Positions 33,202 to 42,968 are shown, numbered from the stretch's first letter. The stretch: 64,000 nt of DNA from Marinirhabdus sp963799365 (GCA_963799365.1 CAWCWV010000006.1:62001-126000); one strand, 5' to 3'. Notes: generated by a model not told the origin, from the letters alone. A program made the numbers and translations.

Positions 33202-36200
33202 TTATTCAAGTTTTATAGGTTGCGTCTCTTTAAAAGGAGCTAATTCTATTTTCTCTACCTTAGACCTATATGCTGGCCATTCGGTTACAAAAAAGCTATT
33301 TGTTTTTTTCAGTGCTGCTGTCAATTCGTCCTTTGCTTGTTGTATTAAAATTCGCTCGGTCTTTGTTAATCCTGCTGGACGACTACCGCTATAATAACCT
33401 GCCTGACCTATGCGTTGCATTACGGTAATTTCTGGGTTACGCGTAATTCCCTGACGTTTGTCTACTGTACCAATATATAATGCAACCAAGGAGTCAATAT
33501 GTTTGGTAATTTCTTTAGTTAATTTTAATTCGTCTTTAAATTTTTTCTTATCCTCATTGGACAATCGCTTACTTAAAGCTTCAGCAGCATTTTTACTTTC
33601 TACCAATTGATTTACGGCATCTGCAGCCGTTTGCGTCATCTCCTGAATTTGCTTGGAGGCATTATAACTTTCGGTAATAGCCTGTTGTGGAATCTCTAAT
33701 CTTGGGTCACTTTCCACCTTTATGGTTGTTGAAGTACTATTTCCATCATGTTCCAGAGTCACTTTATAAGTTCCTGGTTTTACTTGTGTTCCTCCAGGCT
33801 CACCACGACGTTTTCTAATGGTGCGGGAAGGACGGTCGCCTCCTGCTTCTCTCATAAACCAACGCCACGTATAGATTCCACTGCTATCCGGCACTTTTGT
33901 TTTAAGTGTTCTAATTAATCGTGTGCCATCATAAATTTTCATATATATGGAATCCTTACTAGGTTTTGCATCGTCCATTTCATTATCGGAATCTACCTCT
34001 TGGGAATTTTCAGCTTCATTTTCATCTTCAGCTGTTACTTCTTGATCACCTTCGTCATTTTTATCTTCATCCTCATTAGCTTCTGGGCTTTCTTTCTTAT
34101 CCTCTGCTTTTTTCTTAAAATAGTACCGAATTCTCGCACCACTAGCTCTGTTTTCTCCGTGATATGTTGCATCACCCCCAAAACGACTTCCTGTTGGTTG
34201 CTGGTAGGCAGCCTGGTAGGCAATTGGCGGACTAAATACCCGAATGTTTTCATTTAAAACTGAAGTATTTTTAGCAATTTCCCGAAGCGGTTTAATATCG
34301 TCCAGTACCCAGGCAGCGCGGCCAAAAGTACCAATGACCAAATCGTCTTCACGTTCTTGAATCACCAGATCTTTTACCGAAACTGTTGGAAAACCGTGCG
34401 TCCATTTCATCCAGTCGCTTCCTGCATTTGTTGAAACATACAACCCATCATCGGTTCCTAGAAATAGTAGGTTTTTTTCTTTTGGATCTTCCAAAATACT
34501 TAAGGCATAACTTTCGGTATCGTTTTCATCTACTATGCGGTTCCATGTTTTTCCGTAGTTGGTCGTTCTATAAGCATAAGGTGTGTAATTAAACCTTCGG
34601 TAATCGTTGGCTACTAATAAAGCTTCCCCTTTATTTTTATTACTTGCTTTTATTTGTACAATCCAACTTCCTTTTGGCAAACCAGAGATATTATTTGAAA
34701 CATCTGTCCAGTTTTGCCCACCATTCTGGGTATAATGTACGCGACCATCGTCAGTTCCCGCCCACAGCATATTTTGCTCTAGGGAAGATGGTTCAATTAC
34801 TAAAATAGTAGTGTGGTTTTCTGCACCTGTAGCGTCCATAGTTAGTCCGCCACTATCACTCTGCTTTTGCTTTTCAGGGTCGTTGGTAGTGAGATCTGGC
34901 GAAATTACTTCCCACGTCAATCCTTTATCTGTAGATTTATGTACAAACTGACTTCCGAAGTAGATTGTACTATTATCAAAAGGATCTATATTAATAGCAC
35001 TGTTCCAATTAAAGCGTAGGAACACCTCCGGATCTGGATGGGTAGGTTTTACCGTGTAATTATTTCCTGTTACCCAATCATAACGGCTCACAGAACCCTG
35101 CTGGCTCATACTCCAACCATAGCGGCTGTCATCACGATCTGGAACTACGTCAAAACCGTCTCCAAAACTTATTTCCTGCCAATAACTGTTGCGAATTCCT
35201 TGGTCTTTCCAAACATACGCAGGACCTCTCCAGCTCCCATTATCCTGCATACCGCCATAAACGTTGTATGGAAATTCGTTATCTACATTTATATGGTAAA
35301 ATTGTGCAACGGGTAAATTTCCTACAAAGCGCCATGTTGTGCCGCCATCATGTGTTATATTCATTCCGCCATCATTACCATCTATCATAAAACTACCATC
35401 GTTAGGGTGAATCCACCAAGCGTGGTGATCTGGATGTACACCATTATCTACGCCGTAAGCAGGCATTAATTCTTTAAAATTTTTACCACCATCTTCAGAA
35501 ACATTGACATAGGTAAAGACAGAATATACTCTATTTTCATTCTGAGGGTCTACAAAAATATCGCTGTAATAAAATGGCCGATTCCCAATATCCTCTTTAT
35601 CGTTAATTTTTTTCCAATTGAAACCGCCATCTTCAGATTTATAGAGTGCATTTTTTTTGGCTTCCACTAAAGCATAGACAATGTTTGGTTTGTTGGGAGC
35701 TATGGCTAGGCCAATACGTCCCAATTCACCTTTTGGCAATCCGTCTGCATCGGTACGTTCTTCCCAGGATTCTCCGCCATTGTGCGTGATAAAAAGGCCG
35801 GAGCCTTCGCCACCCGATTTAAAAAACCAGGGGTCGCGTTTGTGTTCCCACATAGCTACAATTATTTTGTTAGGATTGGTAGGATCCATTACCATATCTG
35901 CTACACCTGTTTTATCGTTTTGGAAGAGTATTTTCTTCCACGTTTTTCCGCCGTCGGTAGTTTTAAATACGCCACGCTCGGGATGCACTCCCCATGGAGA
36001 ACCAATGGCACCAACATATACCACATCTGGATTCGTAGGATCTATTAATATTTTGTGAATATGACGCGTTTTTTCCAAGCCCATAGCAATCCAGTTTTTT
36101 CCACCGTCCAGGGATTTGTAAACGCCGTAGCCGCCATTTAAACTATTTCTGGGATTTCCTTCACCAGTACCCACCCAAACCACACTCGGATTACTTTGTT

Positions 36201-36477
36201 GGATGGCAACTGCACCAATAGATGCCGTTTTTTCATTATCGAAAATAGGAGCCCATTTTATCCCGCCACTTGTGCTCTTCCATAGTCCACCAGAGGCAGT
36301 TCCTACATACATCACATCTGGATCGTTGGTAACTACGTCAATAGAAGTAACACGACCAGACATTCCACCAGGGCCTATATTTCTGGGTTTTAGGTCTTTT
36401 AATATGTCGTTGGTAAGTTGTTGTGCTGAAAGGCTAGCTGAAATTGCTAAAAAAATGAGGAAAAAAGTATTTTTCAT
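33202..36477 (-). CDS. Large BNR/VPS10-repeat exported protein
   Basis: 1091 residues. Signal peptide ending SASLSAQ, then about ten BNR/Asp-box style repeats across residues 25-720 (GLWKSTSGGIKW; GVYKSLDGGKNW; GVFKTTDGGKTW; GLYVSTNAGSDW) forming a VPS10/sialidase-like propeller. A strongly acidic low-complexity stretch lies near 810-855, followed by a beta domain and a helical C-terminal part. Annotated elsewhere as glycosyl hydrolase, but no catalytic residue can be named, so binding is as likely. First gene of the operon with the S9 peptidase and DUF2490. Confidence 0.85.
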   Translation of the reverse strand: MKNTFFLIFLAISASLSAQQLTNDILKDLKPRNIGPGGMSGRVTSIDVVTNDPDVMYVGTASGGLWKSTSGGIKWAPIFDNEKTASIGAVAIQQSNPSVVWVGTGEGNPRNSLNGGYGVYKSLDGGKNWIAMGLEKTRHIHKILIDPTNPDVVYVGAIGSPWGVHPERGVFKTTDGGKTWKKILFQNDKTGVADMVMDPTNPNKIIVAMWEHKRDPWFFKSGGEGSGLFITHNGGESWEERTDADGLPKGELGRIGLAIAPNKPNIVYALVEAKKNALYKSEDGGFNWKKINDKEDIGNRPFYYSDIFVDPQNENRVYSVFTYVNVSEDGGKNFKELMPAYGVDNGVHPDHHAWWIHPNDGSFMIDGNDGGMNITHDGGTTWRFVGNLPVAQFYHINVDNEFPYNVYGGMQDNGSWRGPAYVWKDQGIRNSYWQEISFGDGFDVVPDRDDSRYGWSMSQQGSVSRYDWVTGNNYTVKPTHPDPEVFLRFNWNSAINIDPFDNSTIYFGSQFVHKSTDKGLTWEVISPDLTTNDPEKQKQSDSGGLTMDATGAENHTTILVIEPSSLEQNMLWAGTDDGRVHYTQNGGQNWTDVSNNISGLPKGSWIVQIKASNKNKGEALLVANDYRRFNYTPYAYRTTNYGKTWNRIVDENDTESYALSILEDPKEKNLLFLGTDDGLYVSTNAGSDWMKWTHGFPTVSVKDLVIQEREDDLVIGTFGRAAWVLDDIKPLREIAKNTSVLNENIRVFSPPIAYQAAYQQPTGSRFGGDATYHGENRASGARIRYYFKKKAEDKKESPEANEDEDKNDEGDQEVTAEDENEAENSQEVDSDNEMDDAKPSKDSIYMKIYDGTRLIRTLKTKVPDSSGIYTWRWFMREAGGDRPSRTIRKRRGEPGGTQVKPGTYKVTLEHDGNSTSTTIKVESDPRLEIPQQAITESYNASKQIQEMTQTAADAVNQLVESKNAAEALSKRLSNEDKKKFKDELKLTKEITKHIDSLVALYIGTVDKRQGITRNPEITVMQRIGQAGYYSGSRPAGLTKTERILIQQAKDELTAALKKTNSFFVTEWPAYRSKVEKIELAPFKETQPIKLE

Positions 36478-36632
36478 GTGTTGCTGAAATTTTAGAAATT
36501 TAAAGATACTAAAAAACCTTTCGGTATAAAACAGCTAGTTCTTATTATAAACTTAGAATAGATGCTCATATTCTAACTTTTGTTTAACAGTATAGAACTT
36601 ATTGTTATACAATAATGTGGTAATTTTATAAA

Positions 36633-37772
36633 ATGAAAAAGAACCCGCCTAAAACAGGCTTTGTTTTTACCAAACACAATCCGAAAGAGCAATCTATTTT
36701 TGATAAATTGTTTGAGATTTTTCAAGAATTGATTACACATACTTCGGGCGATTTTGACGAAGCGATAGATTGGTTGCGACAGCTGGATAAAGAATACGAG
36801 CTTACCACGCCAGACTATACTATAGAGGATTTTATTGCCGAATTAAAAGAGCGTGGTTTTATAAGAGAAGAATTTAAACCCGATGGCAATGGTCAAGGAG
36901 AAGGCGATGGAAACGTTAGTATTACCGAAAAACTTGAGCGATCACTTAGGAAACGTGCCTTAGAGCAAATCTTCGGGAAACTGAAACGTAAAGGCGTTGG
37001 CAACCATAAATCTAAATACACTGGAAGAGGAGACGAGCAATCTGGAGAATTCAGAAATTACCAGTTTGGAGATTCTATTGAGCAAATCTCAATGACCGAA
37101 AGTTTAAAGAACGCACAAATTAATCACGGATTAGGCGATCTTCATCTTACTGAAAATGATCTCGTGGTAGAACAAACTATGTTCAAAGCGCAAATGAGCA
37201 CGGTTTTGATGATAGATATTAGCCACAGTATGATTTTATACGGCGAAGACAGAATTACACCAGCCAAAAAAGTTGCTATGGCCTTAGCCGAATTAATTAC
37301 AACCCGCTATCCAAAAGATACTCTGGACATCCTTGTTTTTGGAAACGATGCCTGGCCTATAAAAATTAAAGATTTACCCTATTTAAATGTAGGTCCGTAC
37401 CATACCAATACGGTGGCGGGATTACAGCTAGCAATGGATATGTTGCGCAGAAAGAAAAACACCAACAAACAAATTTTTATGATTACAGACGGAAAACCAA
37501 GCTGCCTGCGTTTGCCCGATGGAAGATATTATAAAAATAGTAATGGTTTGGACGAATATATAGTGAACAAATGTTATATGATGGCAGCACAAGCTAGAAA
37601 ACTGCATATTCCTATCACTACATTTATGATAGCAAGCGATCCTTATTTACAACAGTTTGTGGATCATTTTACAAAAGCCAATCAAGGTAAAGCATTTTAT
37701 ACAGGGCTTTCCGGATTAGGAGAAATGATTTTTACAGATTATGAGAATAATAGAAAACGTAAACTAAGGTAA
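36633..37772 (+). CDS. VWA-domain protein
   Basis: 379 residues. Helical N-terminal part with a Gly-rich stretch (DGNGQGEGDGN), then a von Willebrand A domain with the metal site DISHSMI (DxSxS) and ITDGKPS. Paired with the AAA ATPase gene that follows, this fits the MoxR/magnesium-chelatase type of ATPase-VWA pair, used as chaperone machines. The client is unknown. Confidence 0.88.
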   Translation: MKKNPPKTGFVFTKHNPKEQSIFDKLFEIFQELITHTSGDFDEAIDWLRQLDKEYELTTPDYTIEDFIAELKERGFIREEFKPDGNGQGEGDGNVSITEKLERSLRKRALEQIFGKLKRKGVGNHKSKYTGRGDEQSGEFRNYQFGDSIEQISMTESLKNAQINHGLGDLHLTENDLVVEQTMFKAQMSTVLMIDISHSMILYGEDRITPAKKVAMALAELITTRYPKDTLDILVFGNDAWPIKIKDLPYLNVGPYHTNTVAGLQLAMDMLRRKKNTNKQIFMITDGKPSCLRLPDGRYYKNSNGLDEYIVNKCYMMAAQARKLHIPITTFMIASDPYLQQFVDHFTKANQGKAFYTGLSGLGEMIFTDYENNRKRKLR

Positions 37773-37881
37773 ATTACGATTTAAGAAGTACGAACGACGA
37801 ATAATTAAAATGACAAAGCTCTCCGCAGAATTATTACACAAAGGAGCAATGAGAACAAAAGAGATACACAGAGAACAATTT

Positions 37882-39348
37882 ATGGAAATTAAAAACATCA
37901 GCACCTTCGGGCAATTAAAAGACGCCGGATACAGATACAAATCAATAAAAGAAGAATTACGCCAGAATTTACTTGAAAAATTACTAAAAAAAGAAGTGGT
38001 TTTTGAAGGCATTCACGGTTATGAATACACCGTAATTCCAGAATTGGAACGCGCTATTCTTTCGAAACATAACATAAATTTGCTTGGCCTAAGAGGTCAG
38101 GCAAAAACACGATTGGCACGTCAGATGGTTTCTTTGTTAGATGAATACATACCTTTAATAGAGGGGAGCGAGATAAATGATGATCCCTTTAAACCTATTT
38201 CTAGGTATGCTAAAGAGCTGCTTGCTGAAAAAGGTGATTCAACACCTATAACCTGGTTGCATCGTGACGAACGTTTTGCTGAAAAATTAGCGACGCCAGA
38301 TGTAACAGTGGCCGATATTATTGGCGATGTAGACCCAATAAAAGCAGCGAATTTAAAACTTACATATGCCGATGATCGTGTAATTCATTTTGGGATGATC
38401 CCTCGAGCAAATCGATGTATTTTTGTTATTAATGAATTACCAGATTTACAACCAAGAATCCAAGTAGCTTTGTTCAATATTCTGCAGGAAGGTGATATAC
38501 AAATTCGTGGTTTTAAGTTGCGATTGCCAATGGATATTCAGTTTGTTTTTACTGCTAATCCAGAAGACTACACCAACCGCGGAAGTATTGTAACACCTTT
38601 AAAAGATAGAATTGGATCTCAAATCCTAACACACTATCCGGAGTCATTAGAAATTGCAAGAACGATTACTGCACAAGAAACAGCGGCAGCACAAGCTGAA
38701 AAACCAAACGTGTATGTAACTGAACTGGCGAAAGATATTTTAGAACAGATAAGTTTTGTAGCTCGAGAAAGTGAATTTATAGACTCTAAAAGTGGGGTAA
38801 GTGCCAGATTGAGCATCACGGCTTTCGAAAATTTATTAAGTACTGCTGAACGTCGAGCTTTGATTAATGGCGATTCAAAAACTACCGTTCGATTGAGCGA
38901 TTTTATGGGGATTATTCCAGCCATTACTGGAAAGGTGGAACTAGTTTATGAAGGGGAACAAGAGGGTGCTAATCATGTAGCGCGACAATTAATTGCAGAC
39001 GCAGTAAAAACAGAATTTTTAAATTACTTCCCAAAGATTGAAAAACTACAAAAAGAAGGAGACGGAGATCCCTATGAAGATTTGGTAAGCTGGTTCTTTG
39101 AACAAACTGGCGGTTTTGAATTGTTAGACAGTTATAATGACGATGAATTTAATCTACAGTTGGATAGGATTGAGCCTTTGGACGATTTAATAGATACTTT
39201 TGTAAGTGATCTAAAAAAAGAAGACAAGCCATTTATAAAAGAAGTTATCCTTTGGGCATTGGTTGAATTTAAGAAACTTAGCAAGTATAGTTTAAGCGAA
39301 GGTCTTCGGTTTAAGGATGTGTACGGCGGCTATATTAGCGGGTTGTAA
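37882..39348 (+). CDS. AAA ATPase, magnesium chelatase/MoxR-like
   Basis: 488 residues from ATG 37882, which fits the family start (ISTFGQLKDAGY); an ATG at 37810 would add 24 less convincing residues. AAA core with a Walker A-like GLRGQAKT (69-76), Walker B-like CIFVINE (Asn184-Glu185), sensor 1 FVFTANPEDY and arginine-rich PLKDRIGSQ. Two key sites differ from textbook: Ala for Gly before the Walker Lys, and Asn for the Walker B Asp. The VWA gene lies just upstream, so the two should form a complex. Confidence 0.87.
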   Translation: MEIKNISTFGQLKDAGYRYKSIKEELRQNLLEKLLKKEVVFEGIHGYEYTVIPELERAILSKHNINLLGLRGQAKTRLARQMVSLLDEYIPLIEGSEINDDPFKPISRYAKELLAEKGDSTPITWLHRDERFAEKLATPDVTVADIIGDVDPIKAANLKLTYADDRVIHFGMIPRANRCIFVINELPDLQPRIQVALFNILQEGDIQIRGFKLRLPMDIQFVFTANPEDYTNRGSIVTPLKDRIGSQILTHYPESLEIARTITAQETAAAQAEKPNVYVTELAKDILEQISFVARESEFIDSKSGVSARLSITAFENLLSTAERRALINGDSKTTVRLSDFMGIIPAITGKVELVYEGEQEGANHVARQLIADAVKTEFLNYFPKIEKLQKEGDGDPYEDLVSWFFEQTGGFELLDSYNDDEFNLQLDRIEPLDDLIDTFVSDLKKEDKPFIKEVILWALVEFKKLSKYSLSEGLRFKDVYGGYISGL

Positions 39349-39380
39349 AGAATTAAAATTTCAGAATAAAACAAATACAG

Positions 39381-39424
39381 GCTATTTTAGAAGTAATTTT
39401 AATATACTTCTGAAATAGCTTTTA
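39381..39424. terminator. Convergent terminator overlapping the TSUP stop codon
   Basis: A 15-bp stem (39381-39395 with 39405-39419, one G-T pair) around a 9-nt loop, followed by four T on the plus strand. The TSUP stop codon (39399-39401) is in the loop, so the hairpin covers its last codons. Confidence 0.7.
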
Positions 39425-40163
39425 TGATTAAAACTATTCCGCTCAATACCATAATAGCAATCAGCCATCTTCTAAAGGCCAGTTTGCTCATACGTTTTAG
39501 CAACCATTTTCCTATAAGATTTCCAACAATAGCTCCAAATCCCACAGCTGTACCCAAAATCCAAAGCTCTTTGGTCATAAGTCCGAAATAGGTATAACTG
39601 CCAATTTGAGCAATACCCAGAAAGAAACTTTGGGCACTTTTAGTTCCTATAAGTTCTTCTTTATCTATTCCTACATTCAATAAAAAAGGATTTAAAATAG
39701 GACCCATGCCACCCGTAAATGTGCCTATAACAGATATAAAGAATCCCAACGGTATAAAATACCACAGTTTCACAGTAAAAGAGCGTTCCTTCTTCCCGAA
39801 GCGATATTGAAAAAAGGTACTTATTAGGAAAAGACCTACTACAATTTGTATCCAATATATTTTTACTTCAGCAAAAAGTCCAGCAGCTAACAGAGCGCCC
39901 AACATGGCAGAAGGAACGTAAAACCAAAAAACTGTCCAATTTATATGCTTCCAAAAAATAATGATCCTGGAAGGTCTGCTAATAAAACTTCCTAAATTTA
40001 TTACCTGGGCAGTTTTAGAAGTACCTATTAAAAAGTTAAGAATAGGAATTTGCATTAACGCTCCACCACCACCACTTACGGTAGACAGCGTAAAAGCTCC
40101 TGCCCCCAAAAAGAAAAGCCCTAGAAGTAACCAAATAGATATTTCAGCAAAAATAAGTTCCAT
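39399..40163 (-). CDS. TSUP (TauE/SafE) family membrane exporter
   Basis: 254 residues, with about eight membrane segments. FLGAGAFTLSTVSGGGGALMQIPIL near the start and FTGGMGPILNPFLL mid-chain are the paired TSUP motifs. The family exports sulfite, sulfoacetate or other organosulfur anions across the inner membrane; the substrate is unknown here. Monocistronic, convergent with the AAA gene. Confidence 0.88.
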   Translation of the reverse strand: MELIFAEISIWLLLGLFFLGAGAFTLSTVSGGGGALMQIPILNFLIGTSKTAQVINLGSFISRPSRIIIFWKHINWTVFWFYVPSAMLGALLAAGLFAEVKIYWIQIVVGLFLISTFFQYRFGKKERSFTVKLWYFIPLGFFISVIGTFTGGMGPILNPFLLNVGIDKEELIGTKSAQSFFLGIAQIGSYTYFGLMTKELWILGTAVGFGAIVGNLIGKWLLKRMSKLAFRRWLIAIMVLSGIVLIIKAISEVY

Positions 40164-40188
40164 AAAAAATCCCGCACTGGGCGGGATT
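40163..40188 (-). terminator. Rho-independent terminator of the LysM gene
   Basis: On the minus strand AATCCCGC pairs with GCGGGATT around CCAGT and is followed by a T run. Confidence 0.85.
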
Positions 40189-40210
40189 AAATGTACAATT
40201 TTATAAAATT

Positions 40211-40588
40211 CTAGATGTTAGGGATCACCAGTTCTTGTCCTGGATGAATCATATCTGGATTTTTAAGAATGTTTTTATTTGCTTCAAAAATAGCGTTGTA
40301 TTTCATTGGATCTTTATAGTAATGCTTTGCAATCTTACTTAAAGACTCGCCACTTTCTACTGTGTGCCGTGCATAAACTGTGGTATCTGCAACGTCGATA
40401 TCTGCGACTATATCAGAAGGATTTTCACCTCCAGAAGCTTTTATTTGATCCCATAAAAGGTTTTTTTCGTATTGTGTGTTAGCAACACCTTTAATATGAA
40501 TTTTATCTCCATCTACTTTTACATCCCCATTTTGGATTTTCAATTTTTCACCTAAATCTAGAACGTTTTGATATTTAGCTTTTACCAT
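40211..40588 (-). CDS. LysM-domain protein (YgaU/Kbp-like)
   Basis: 125 residues, without signal peptide. An N-terminal BON-like domain (KLKIQNGDVKVDGDKIHIKG, about 10-65) followed by LysM (HTVESGESLSKIAKHYY...NPDMIHPGQELVIP, about 74-123). This is the layout of E. coli YgaU/Kbp, a potassium-binding protein; that role here is inferred. Monocistronic. Confidence 0.87.
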   Translation of the reverse strand: MVKAKYQNVLDLGEKLKIQNGDVKVDGDKIHIKGVANTQYEKNLLWDQIKASGGENPSDIVADIDVADTTVYARHTVESGESLSKIAKHYYKDPMKYNAIFEANKNILKNPDMIHPGQELVIPNI

Positions 40589-40768
40589 CTTTATTTTTTT
40601 AAATTAATCAAGTTGAAAGATACAAAAATTTGCTTTTACAGTTATTTTTATAACAGAACTTTAAGGGGTGTGTAAGAATTCCCCTAATTTTTAGCAATAA
40701 TTTCATGAATTGTTAATTTTTAACGTAACATTAGTGTATTGTTAATATGATATAATGAATACAAAATC

Positions 40769-40776
40769 TATATTTG
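40769..40776 (+). promoter_or_regulatory. -7 box of the fasciclin gene
   Basis: TATATTTG matches TAnnTTTG, 28 bp before ATG 40805. The nearest TTG is too far (27 bp) for a standard -33 element. Confidence 0.5.
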
Positions 40777-40804
40777 TCCCAACAAATTTAAAACCAACAT
40801 TATT

Positions 40805-41434
40805 ATGAAAATGAGTAAAATAATTATGTCACTTGCTGTTATAGCATTATTGTTTGCATCTTGTGATGACACAAAAAAGAAAGAAGCTGAAGCAAAAGCT
40901 GAAGCAGAAAAAATGGAAATGGAAGCCCAAATGAAAGCTGATGAAGAAGCTAAAATGGCAGACATGGAAAAAATGGAAATGCAAAAAAATTCTATTGCAT
41001 CTATGGCAATGGGAAATCCAAACTACTCTACTTTAGTAGCTGCATTAAAACAAGCTGAATTAGCACAAACTTTTATGGAGCCAGGAGAATACACTGTATT
41101 TGCTCCTACAAATGATGCATTTGCAAAAGTTCCTAAAGCAAGTATGGATATGTTAATGATGCCTGAAAACCAAAGTAAACTACAGGACTTATTAAAGTAC
41201 CACGTTGTGAAAGGTGAGTGGAAAGCAGACGCTGTTGTAAAAGCAATTAACGACAACAATAATGCCTACAGTGTAACAACTTTAGCTGGTGAAAATCTTA
41301 CACTTTCTTTAAAAGATGGTAAAGTAATGATTAAAGACGGTAAAGGAAAAATGGCAGTTGTAGCAGATGCCGATATGGATGCTTCTAACGGAGTAATTCA
41401 CGGTGTAGATGCTGTATTAATGCCAAAAGGATAA
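40805..41434 (+). CDS. Fasciclin-domain lipoprotein
   Basis: 209 residues. Lipoprotein signal (IIMSLAVIALLFASCDD), a Lys/Glu/Ala/Met-rich helical stalk (about 23-65), then one fasciclin (FAS1) domain with SLVAALK-like start (YSTLVAALKQAELAQTF), YTVFAPTNDAFAKVP and the ending ASNGVIHGVDAVLMP. FAS1 domains mediate adhesion. The stalk would hold the domain away from the membrane. Flanked by a -7 box and a terminator. Confidence 0.9.
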   Translation: MKMSKIIMSLAVIALLFASCDDTKKKEAEAKAEAEKMEMEAQMKADEEAKMADMEKMEMQKNSIASMAMGNPNYSTLVAALKQAELAQTFMEPGEYTVFAPTNDAFAKVPKASMDMLMMPENQSKLQDLLKYHVVKGEWKADAVVKAINDNNNAYSVTTLAGENLTLSLKDGKVMIKDGKGKMAVVADADMDASNGVIHGVDAVLMPKG

Positions 41435-41454
41435 TATTTTTTTATTCAGTATGT

Positions 41455-41486
41455 AAAAAGACCTCAGAAATGGGGTCTTTTTTTTT
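41455..41486 (+). terminator. Rho-independent terminator of the fasciclin gene
   Basis: AAAAAGACC (41455-41463) pairs with GGTCTTTTT (41474-41482) and runs into further T. Confidence 0.8.
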
Positions 41487-41496
41487 ATATTTATAT

Positions 41497-42048
41497 ATGG
41501 ATAATTTTGTCACTAAAAATAAAAGAGCAATCCTTGGGGGAATTATTTCAAGCCTTTTTATGGGGCTAGCTGTTTTTCTGTTAGGAAATCTTTCAGGATA
41601 CGAAGCCAAACAACTCATCACCTCATCGTTACCAGGTATAAATATGCTATGCAATACAATTGTTCTAGCCTCAGCAACAATATTAGCATTACTTCTTACA
41701 CTTTTAGGAATAAGTACAGGGACAAAATCTAGGTTAAAAAAGGGGCATTACCGCCAGGTTTTGAGCATCGCAAAGTTTGATACCATATTGTTTGTAGGAG
41801 CTCTTGTTTTGTTTCAACTCTTTAATATTCCTATTACCGAAGCTGAAAATGTAGAGACCTCATGGTATAAAATTATTTATTGGTCCACAATTTTATTTTC
41901 ATCTATTCTAAGTGGTATGATGATTACAGTTATACTTATGTTATATACAACGGTTACTAATATCATTCACATAGTAGGATTAAATGAAGATCACGACCTA
42001 GTTTCAAAAGGTGAAATAAAAGAAGAGGAAGATAGAAAGAATGGCTAG
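41497..42048 (+). CDS. Four-helix membrane protein, unknown function
   Basis: 183 residues from ATG 41497. The earlier ATG at 41470 lies in a terminator and is unlikely. Membrane segments near 12-32, 45-70, 95-115 and 128-155 (approximate), with a charged, Glu-rich C terminus (KGEIKEEEDRKNG). No family is recognised. It stands alone between the fasciclin gene and a stretch with no clear gene. Confidence 0.6.
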   Translation: MDNFVTKNKRAILGGIISSLFMGLAVFLLGNLSGYEAKQLITSSLPGINMLCNTIVLASATILALLLTLLGISTGTKSRLKKGHYRQVLSIAKFDTILFVGALVLFQLFNIPITEAENVETSWYKIIYWSTILFSSILSGMMITVILMLYTTVTNIIHIVGLNEDHDLVSKGEIKEEEDRKNG

Positions 42049-42299
42049 TCGAGTGTGTTTTTCGAGTATTCAAAACTTTTCCAGACGCTTATAGGAACCA
42101 GAAAAAAAGATCTAAAACCGGATCTACTGCATTGCTACTTTCAGCTACCTCTCAACTGCAGATAAAGACAGGGCTGTTATCGGACATGGTACTGATGCTG
42201 TTAACGGTGTTTATAAAATCTACCATCGCCGAATAATTAATGGAAGCTAAGACTTGGGCAGAGTTTAGTTGCATTACTTCATTTTTTTAAATTTCGATT
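42049..42299 (+). other. Intergenic stretch with an ORF remnant-like frame
   Basis: No gene is recognised in these 251 bp. One plus-strand frame stays open from about 42112 to a stop near 42248 without an ATG, reading FSYLSTADKDRAVIGHG then TDAVNGVYKIYHRR. The base composition is richer in GC than normal intergenic DNA here, which hints at decayed coding sequence. It could also be chance. Confidence 0.25.
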
Positions 42300-42968
42300 T
42301 CAGCTTCTTTCGGTAAGATATTCAAATTTTCGCAAATCTGCTTCGTTATTAATCTTGTGGGCGATACCGTTTTTAAGTACGATGTTTTTATCTGAAACGT
42401 CCAATACGTCGTGATAGTAATGGTCTGTCACAAGAACTCCTTTATGTCGCTTTAGTTTCAGTAAGAATTCTTTTAGTTTTTCTTTTTGTAGCGGTTCCAG
42501 CATAGAAAAAGGCTCGTCCATAAGTAGAAATGGGTGTGATAAGTGGGAGAGGAGTACTACTTCAAAATATTTTAATTCACCTAAGGATAGAGCGCCAGTT
42601 TGTTTATGAGTCATTGTTGCGATATATGGGTCGTAAAACACTGCATCCTGCATTGCTTCGGTTTTGTGAAACATGGGTATTACATCCCGTACCTTCATTT
42701 GCTTAGGTAAAAATGGATGTTGCGGGAGATAGGCAATAAGTTGATTTGGAATTACTTCGGAAGGTTTTACTGTATTGCCATTTATACTGAAGGAAATTTC
42801 ATCAGCTTTTAGTGTTCCAAAGAGCATCTTTAGCAGCGTAGATTTTCCTGAACCATTTCTACCAAAGAGCCCTAAAATTTCACCACATTCTAATGTAAAT
42901 GAAATTTCTTTTAATACCTTCTTATTTCCAAAGGACTTACTTGCGCTATATAATTGTAGTTTTTCCAA
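42300..42968 (-). CDS. ABC transporter ATP-binding protein
   Basis: About 222 residues from a TTG at 42968; ATG 43019 would add 17 residues but overlap the upstream membrane gene by 74 bp. Walker A GRNGSGKST, a Q-loop at AYLPQHPFLP, a signature-like LSLGELKYFEVVLL (degenerate LSGGQ), Walker B HPFLLMDEP and switch His in VTDHYYHD. Short ABC subunit, co-encoded with the small membrane protein upstream. Substrate unknown. Confidence 0.8.
   Translation of the reverse strand: MEKLQLYSASKSFGNKKVLKEISFTLECGEILGLFGRNGSGKSTLLKMLFGTLKADEISFSINGNTVKPSEVIPNQLIAYLPQHPFLPKQMKVRDVIPMFHKTEAMQDAVFYDPYIATMTHKQTGALSLGELKYFEVVLLSHLSHPFLLMDEPFSMLEPLQKEKLKEFLLKLKRHKGVLVTDHYYHDVLDVSDKNIVLKNGIAHKINNEADLRKFEYLTERS

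Noticed and set aside
34000..34257. Plus-strand ORF rich in Phe/Ile
   Set aside because: It is the complement of the acidic insert of the BNR protein, whose GAA/GAT codons give TTC/ATC.
41470..41496. Upstream start for the four-helix membrane protein
   Set aside because: It lies within the fasciclin gene terminator; the ATG at 41497 is adequate.
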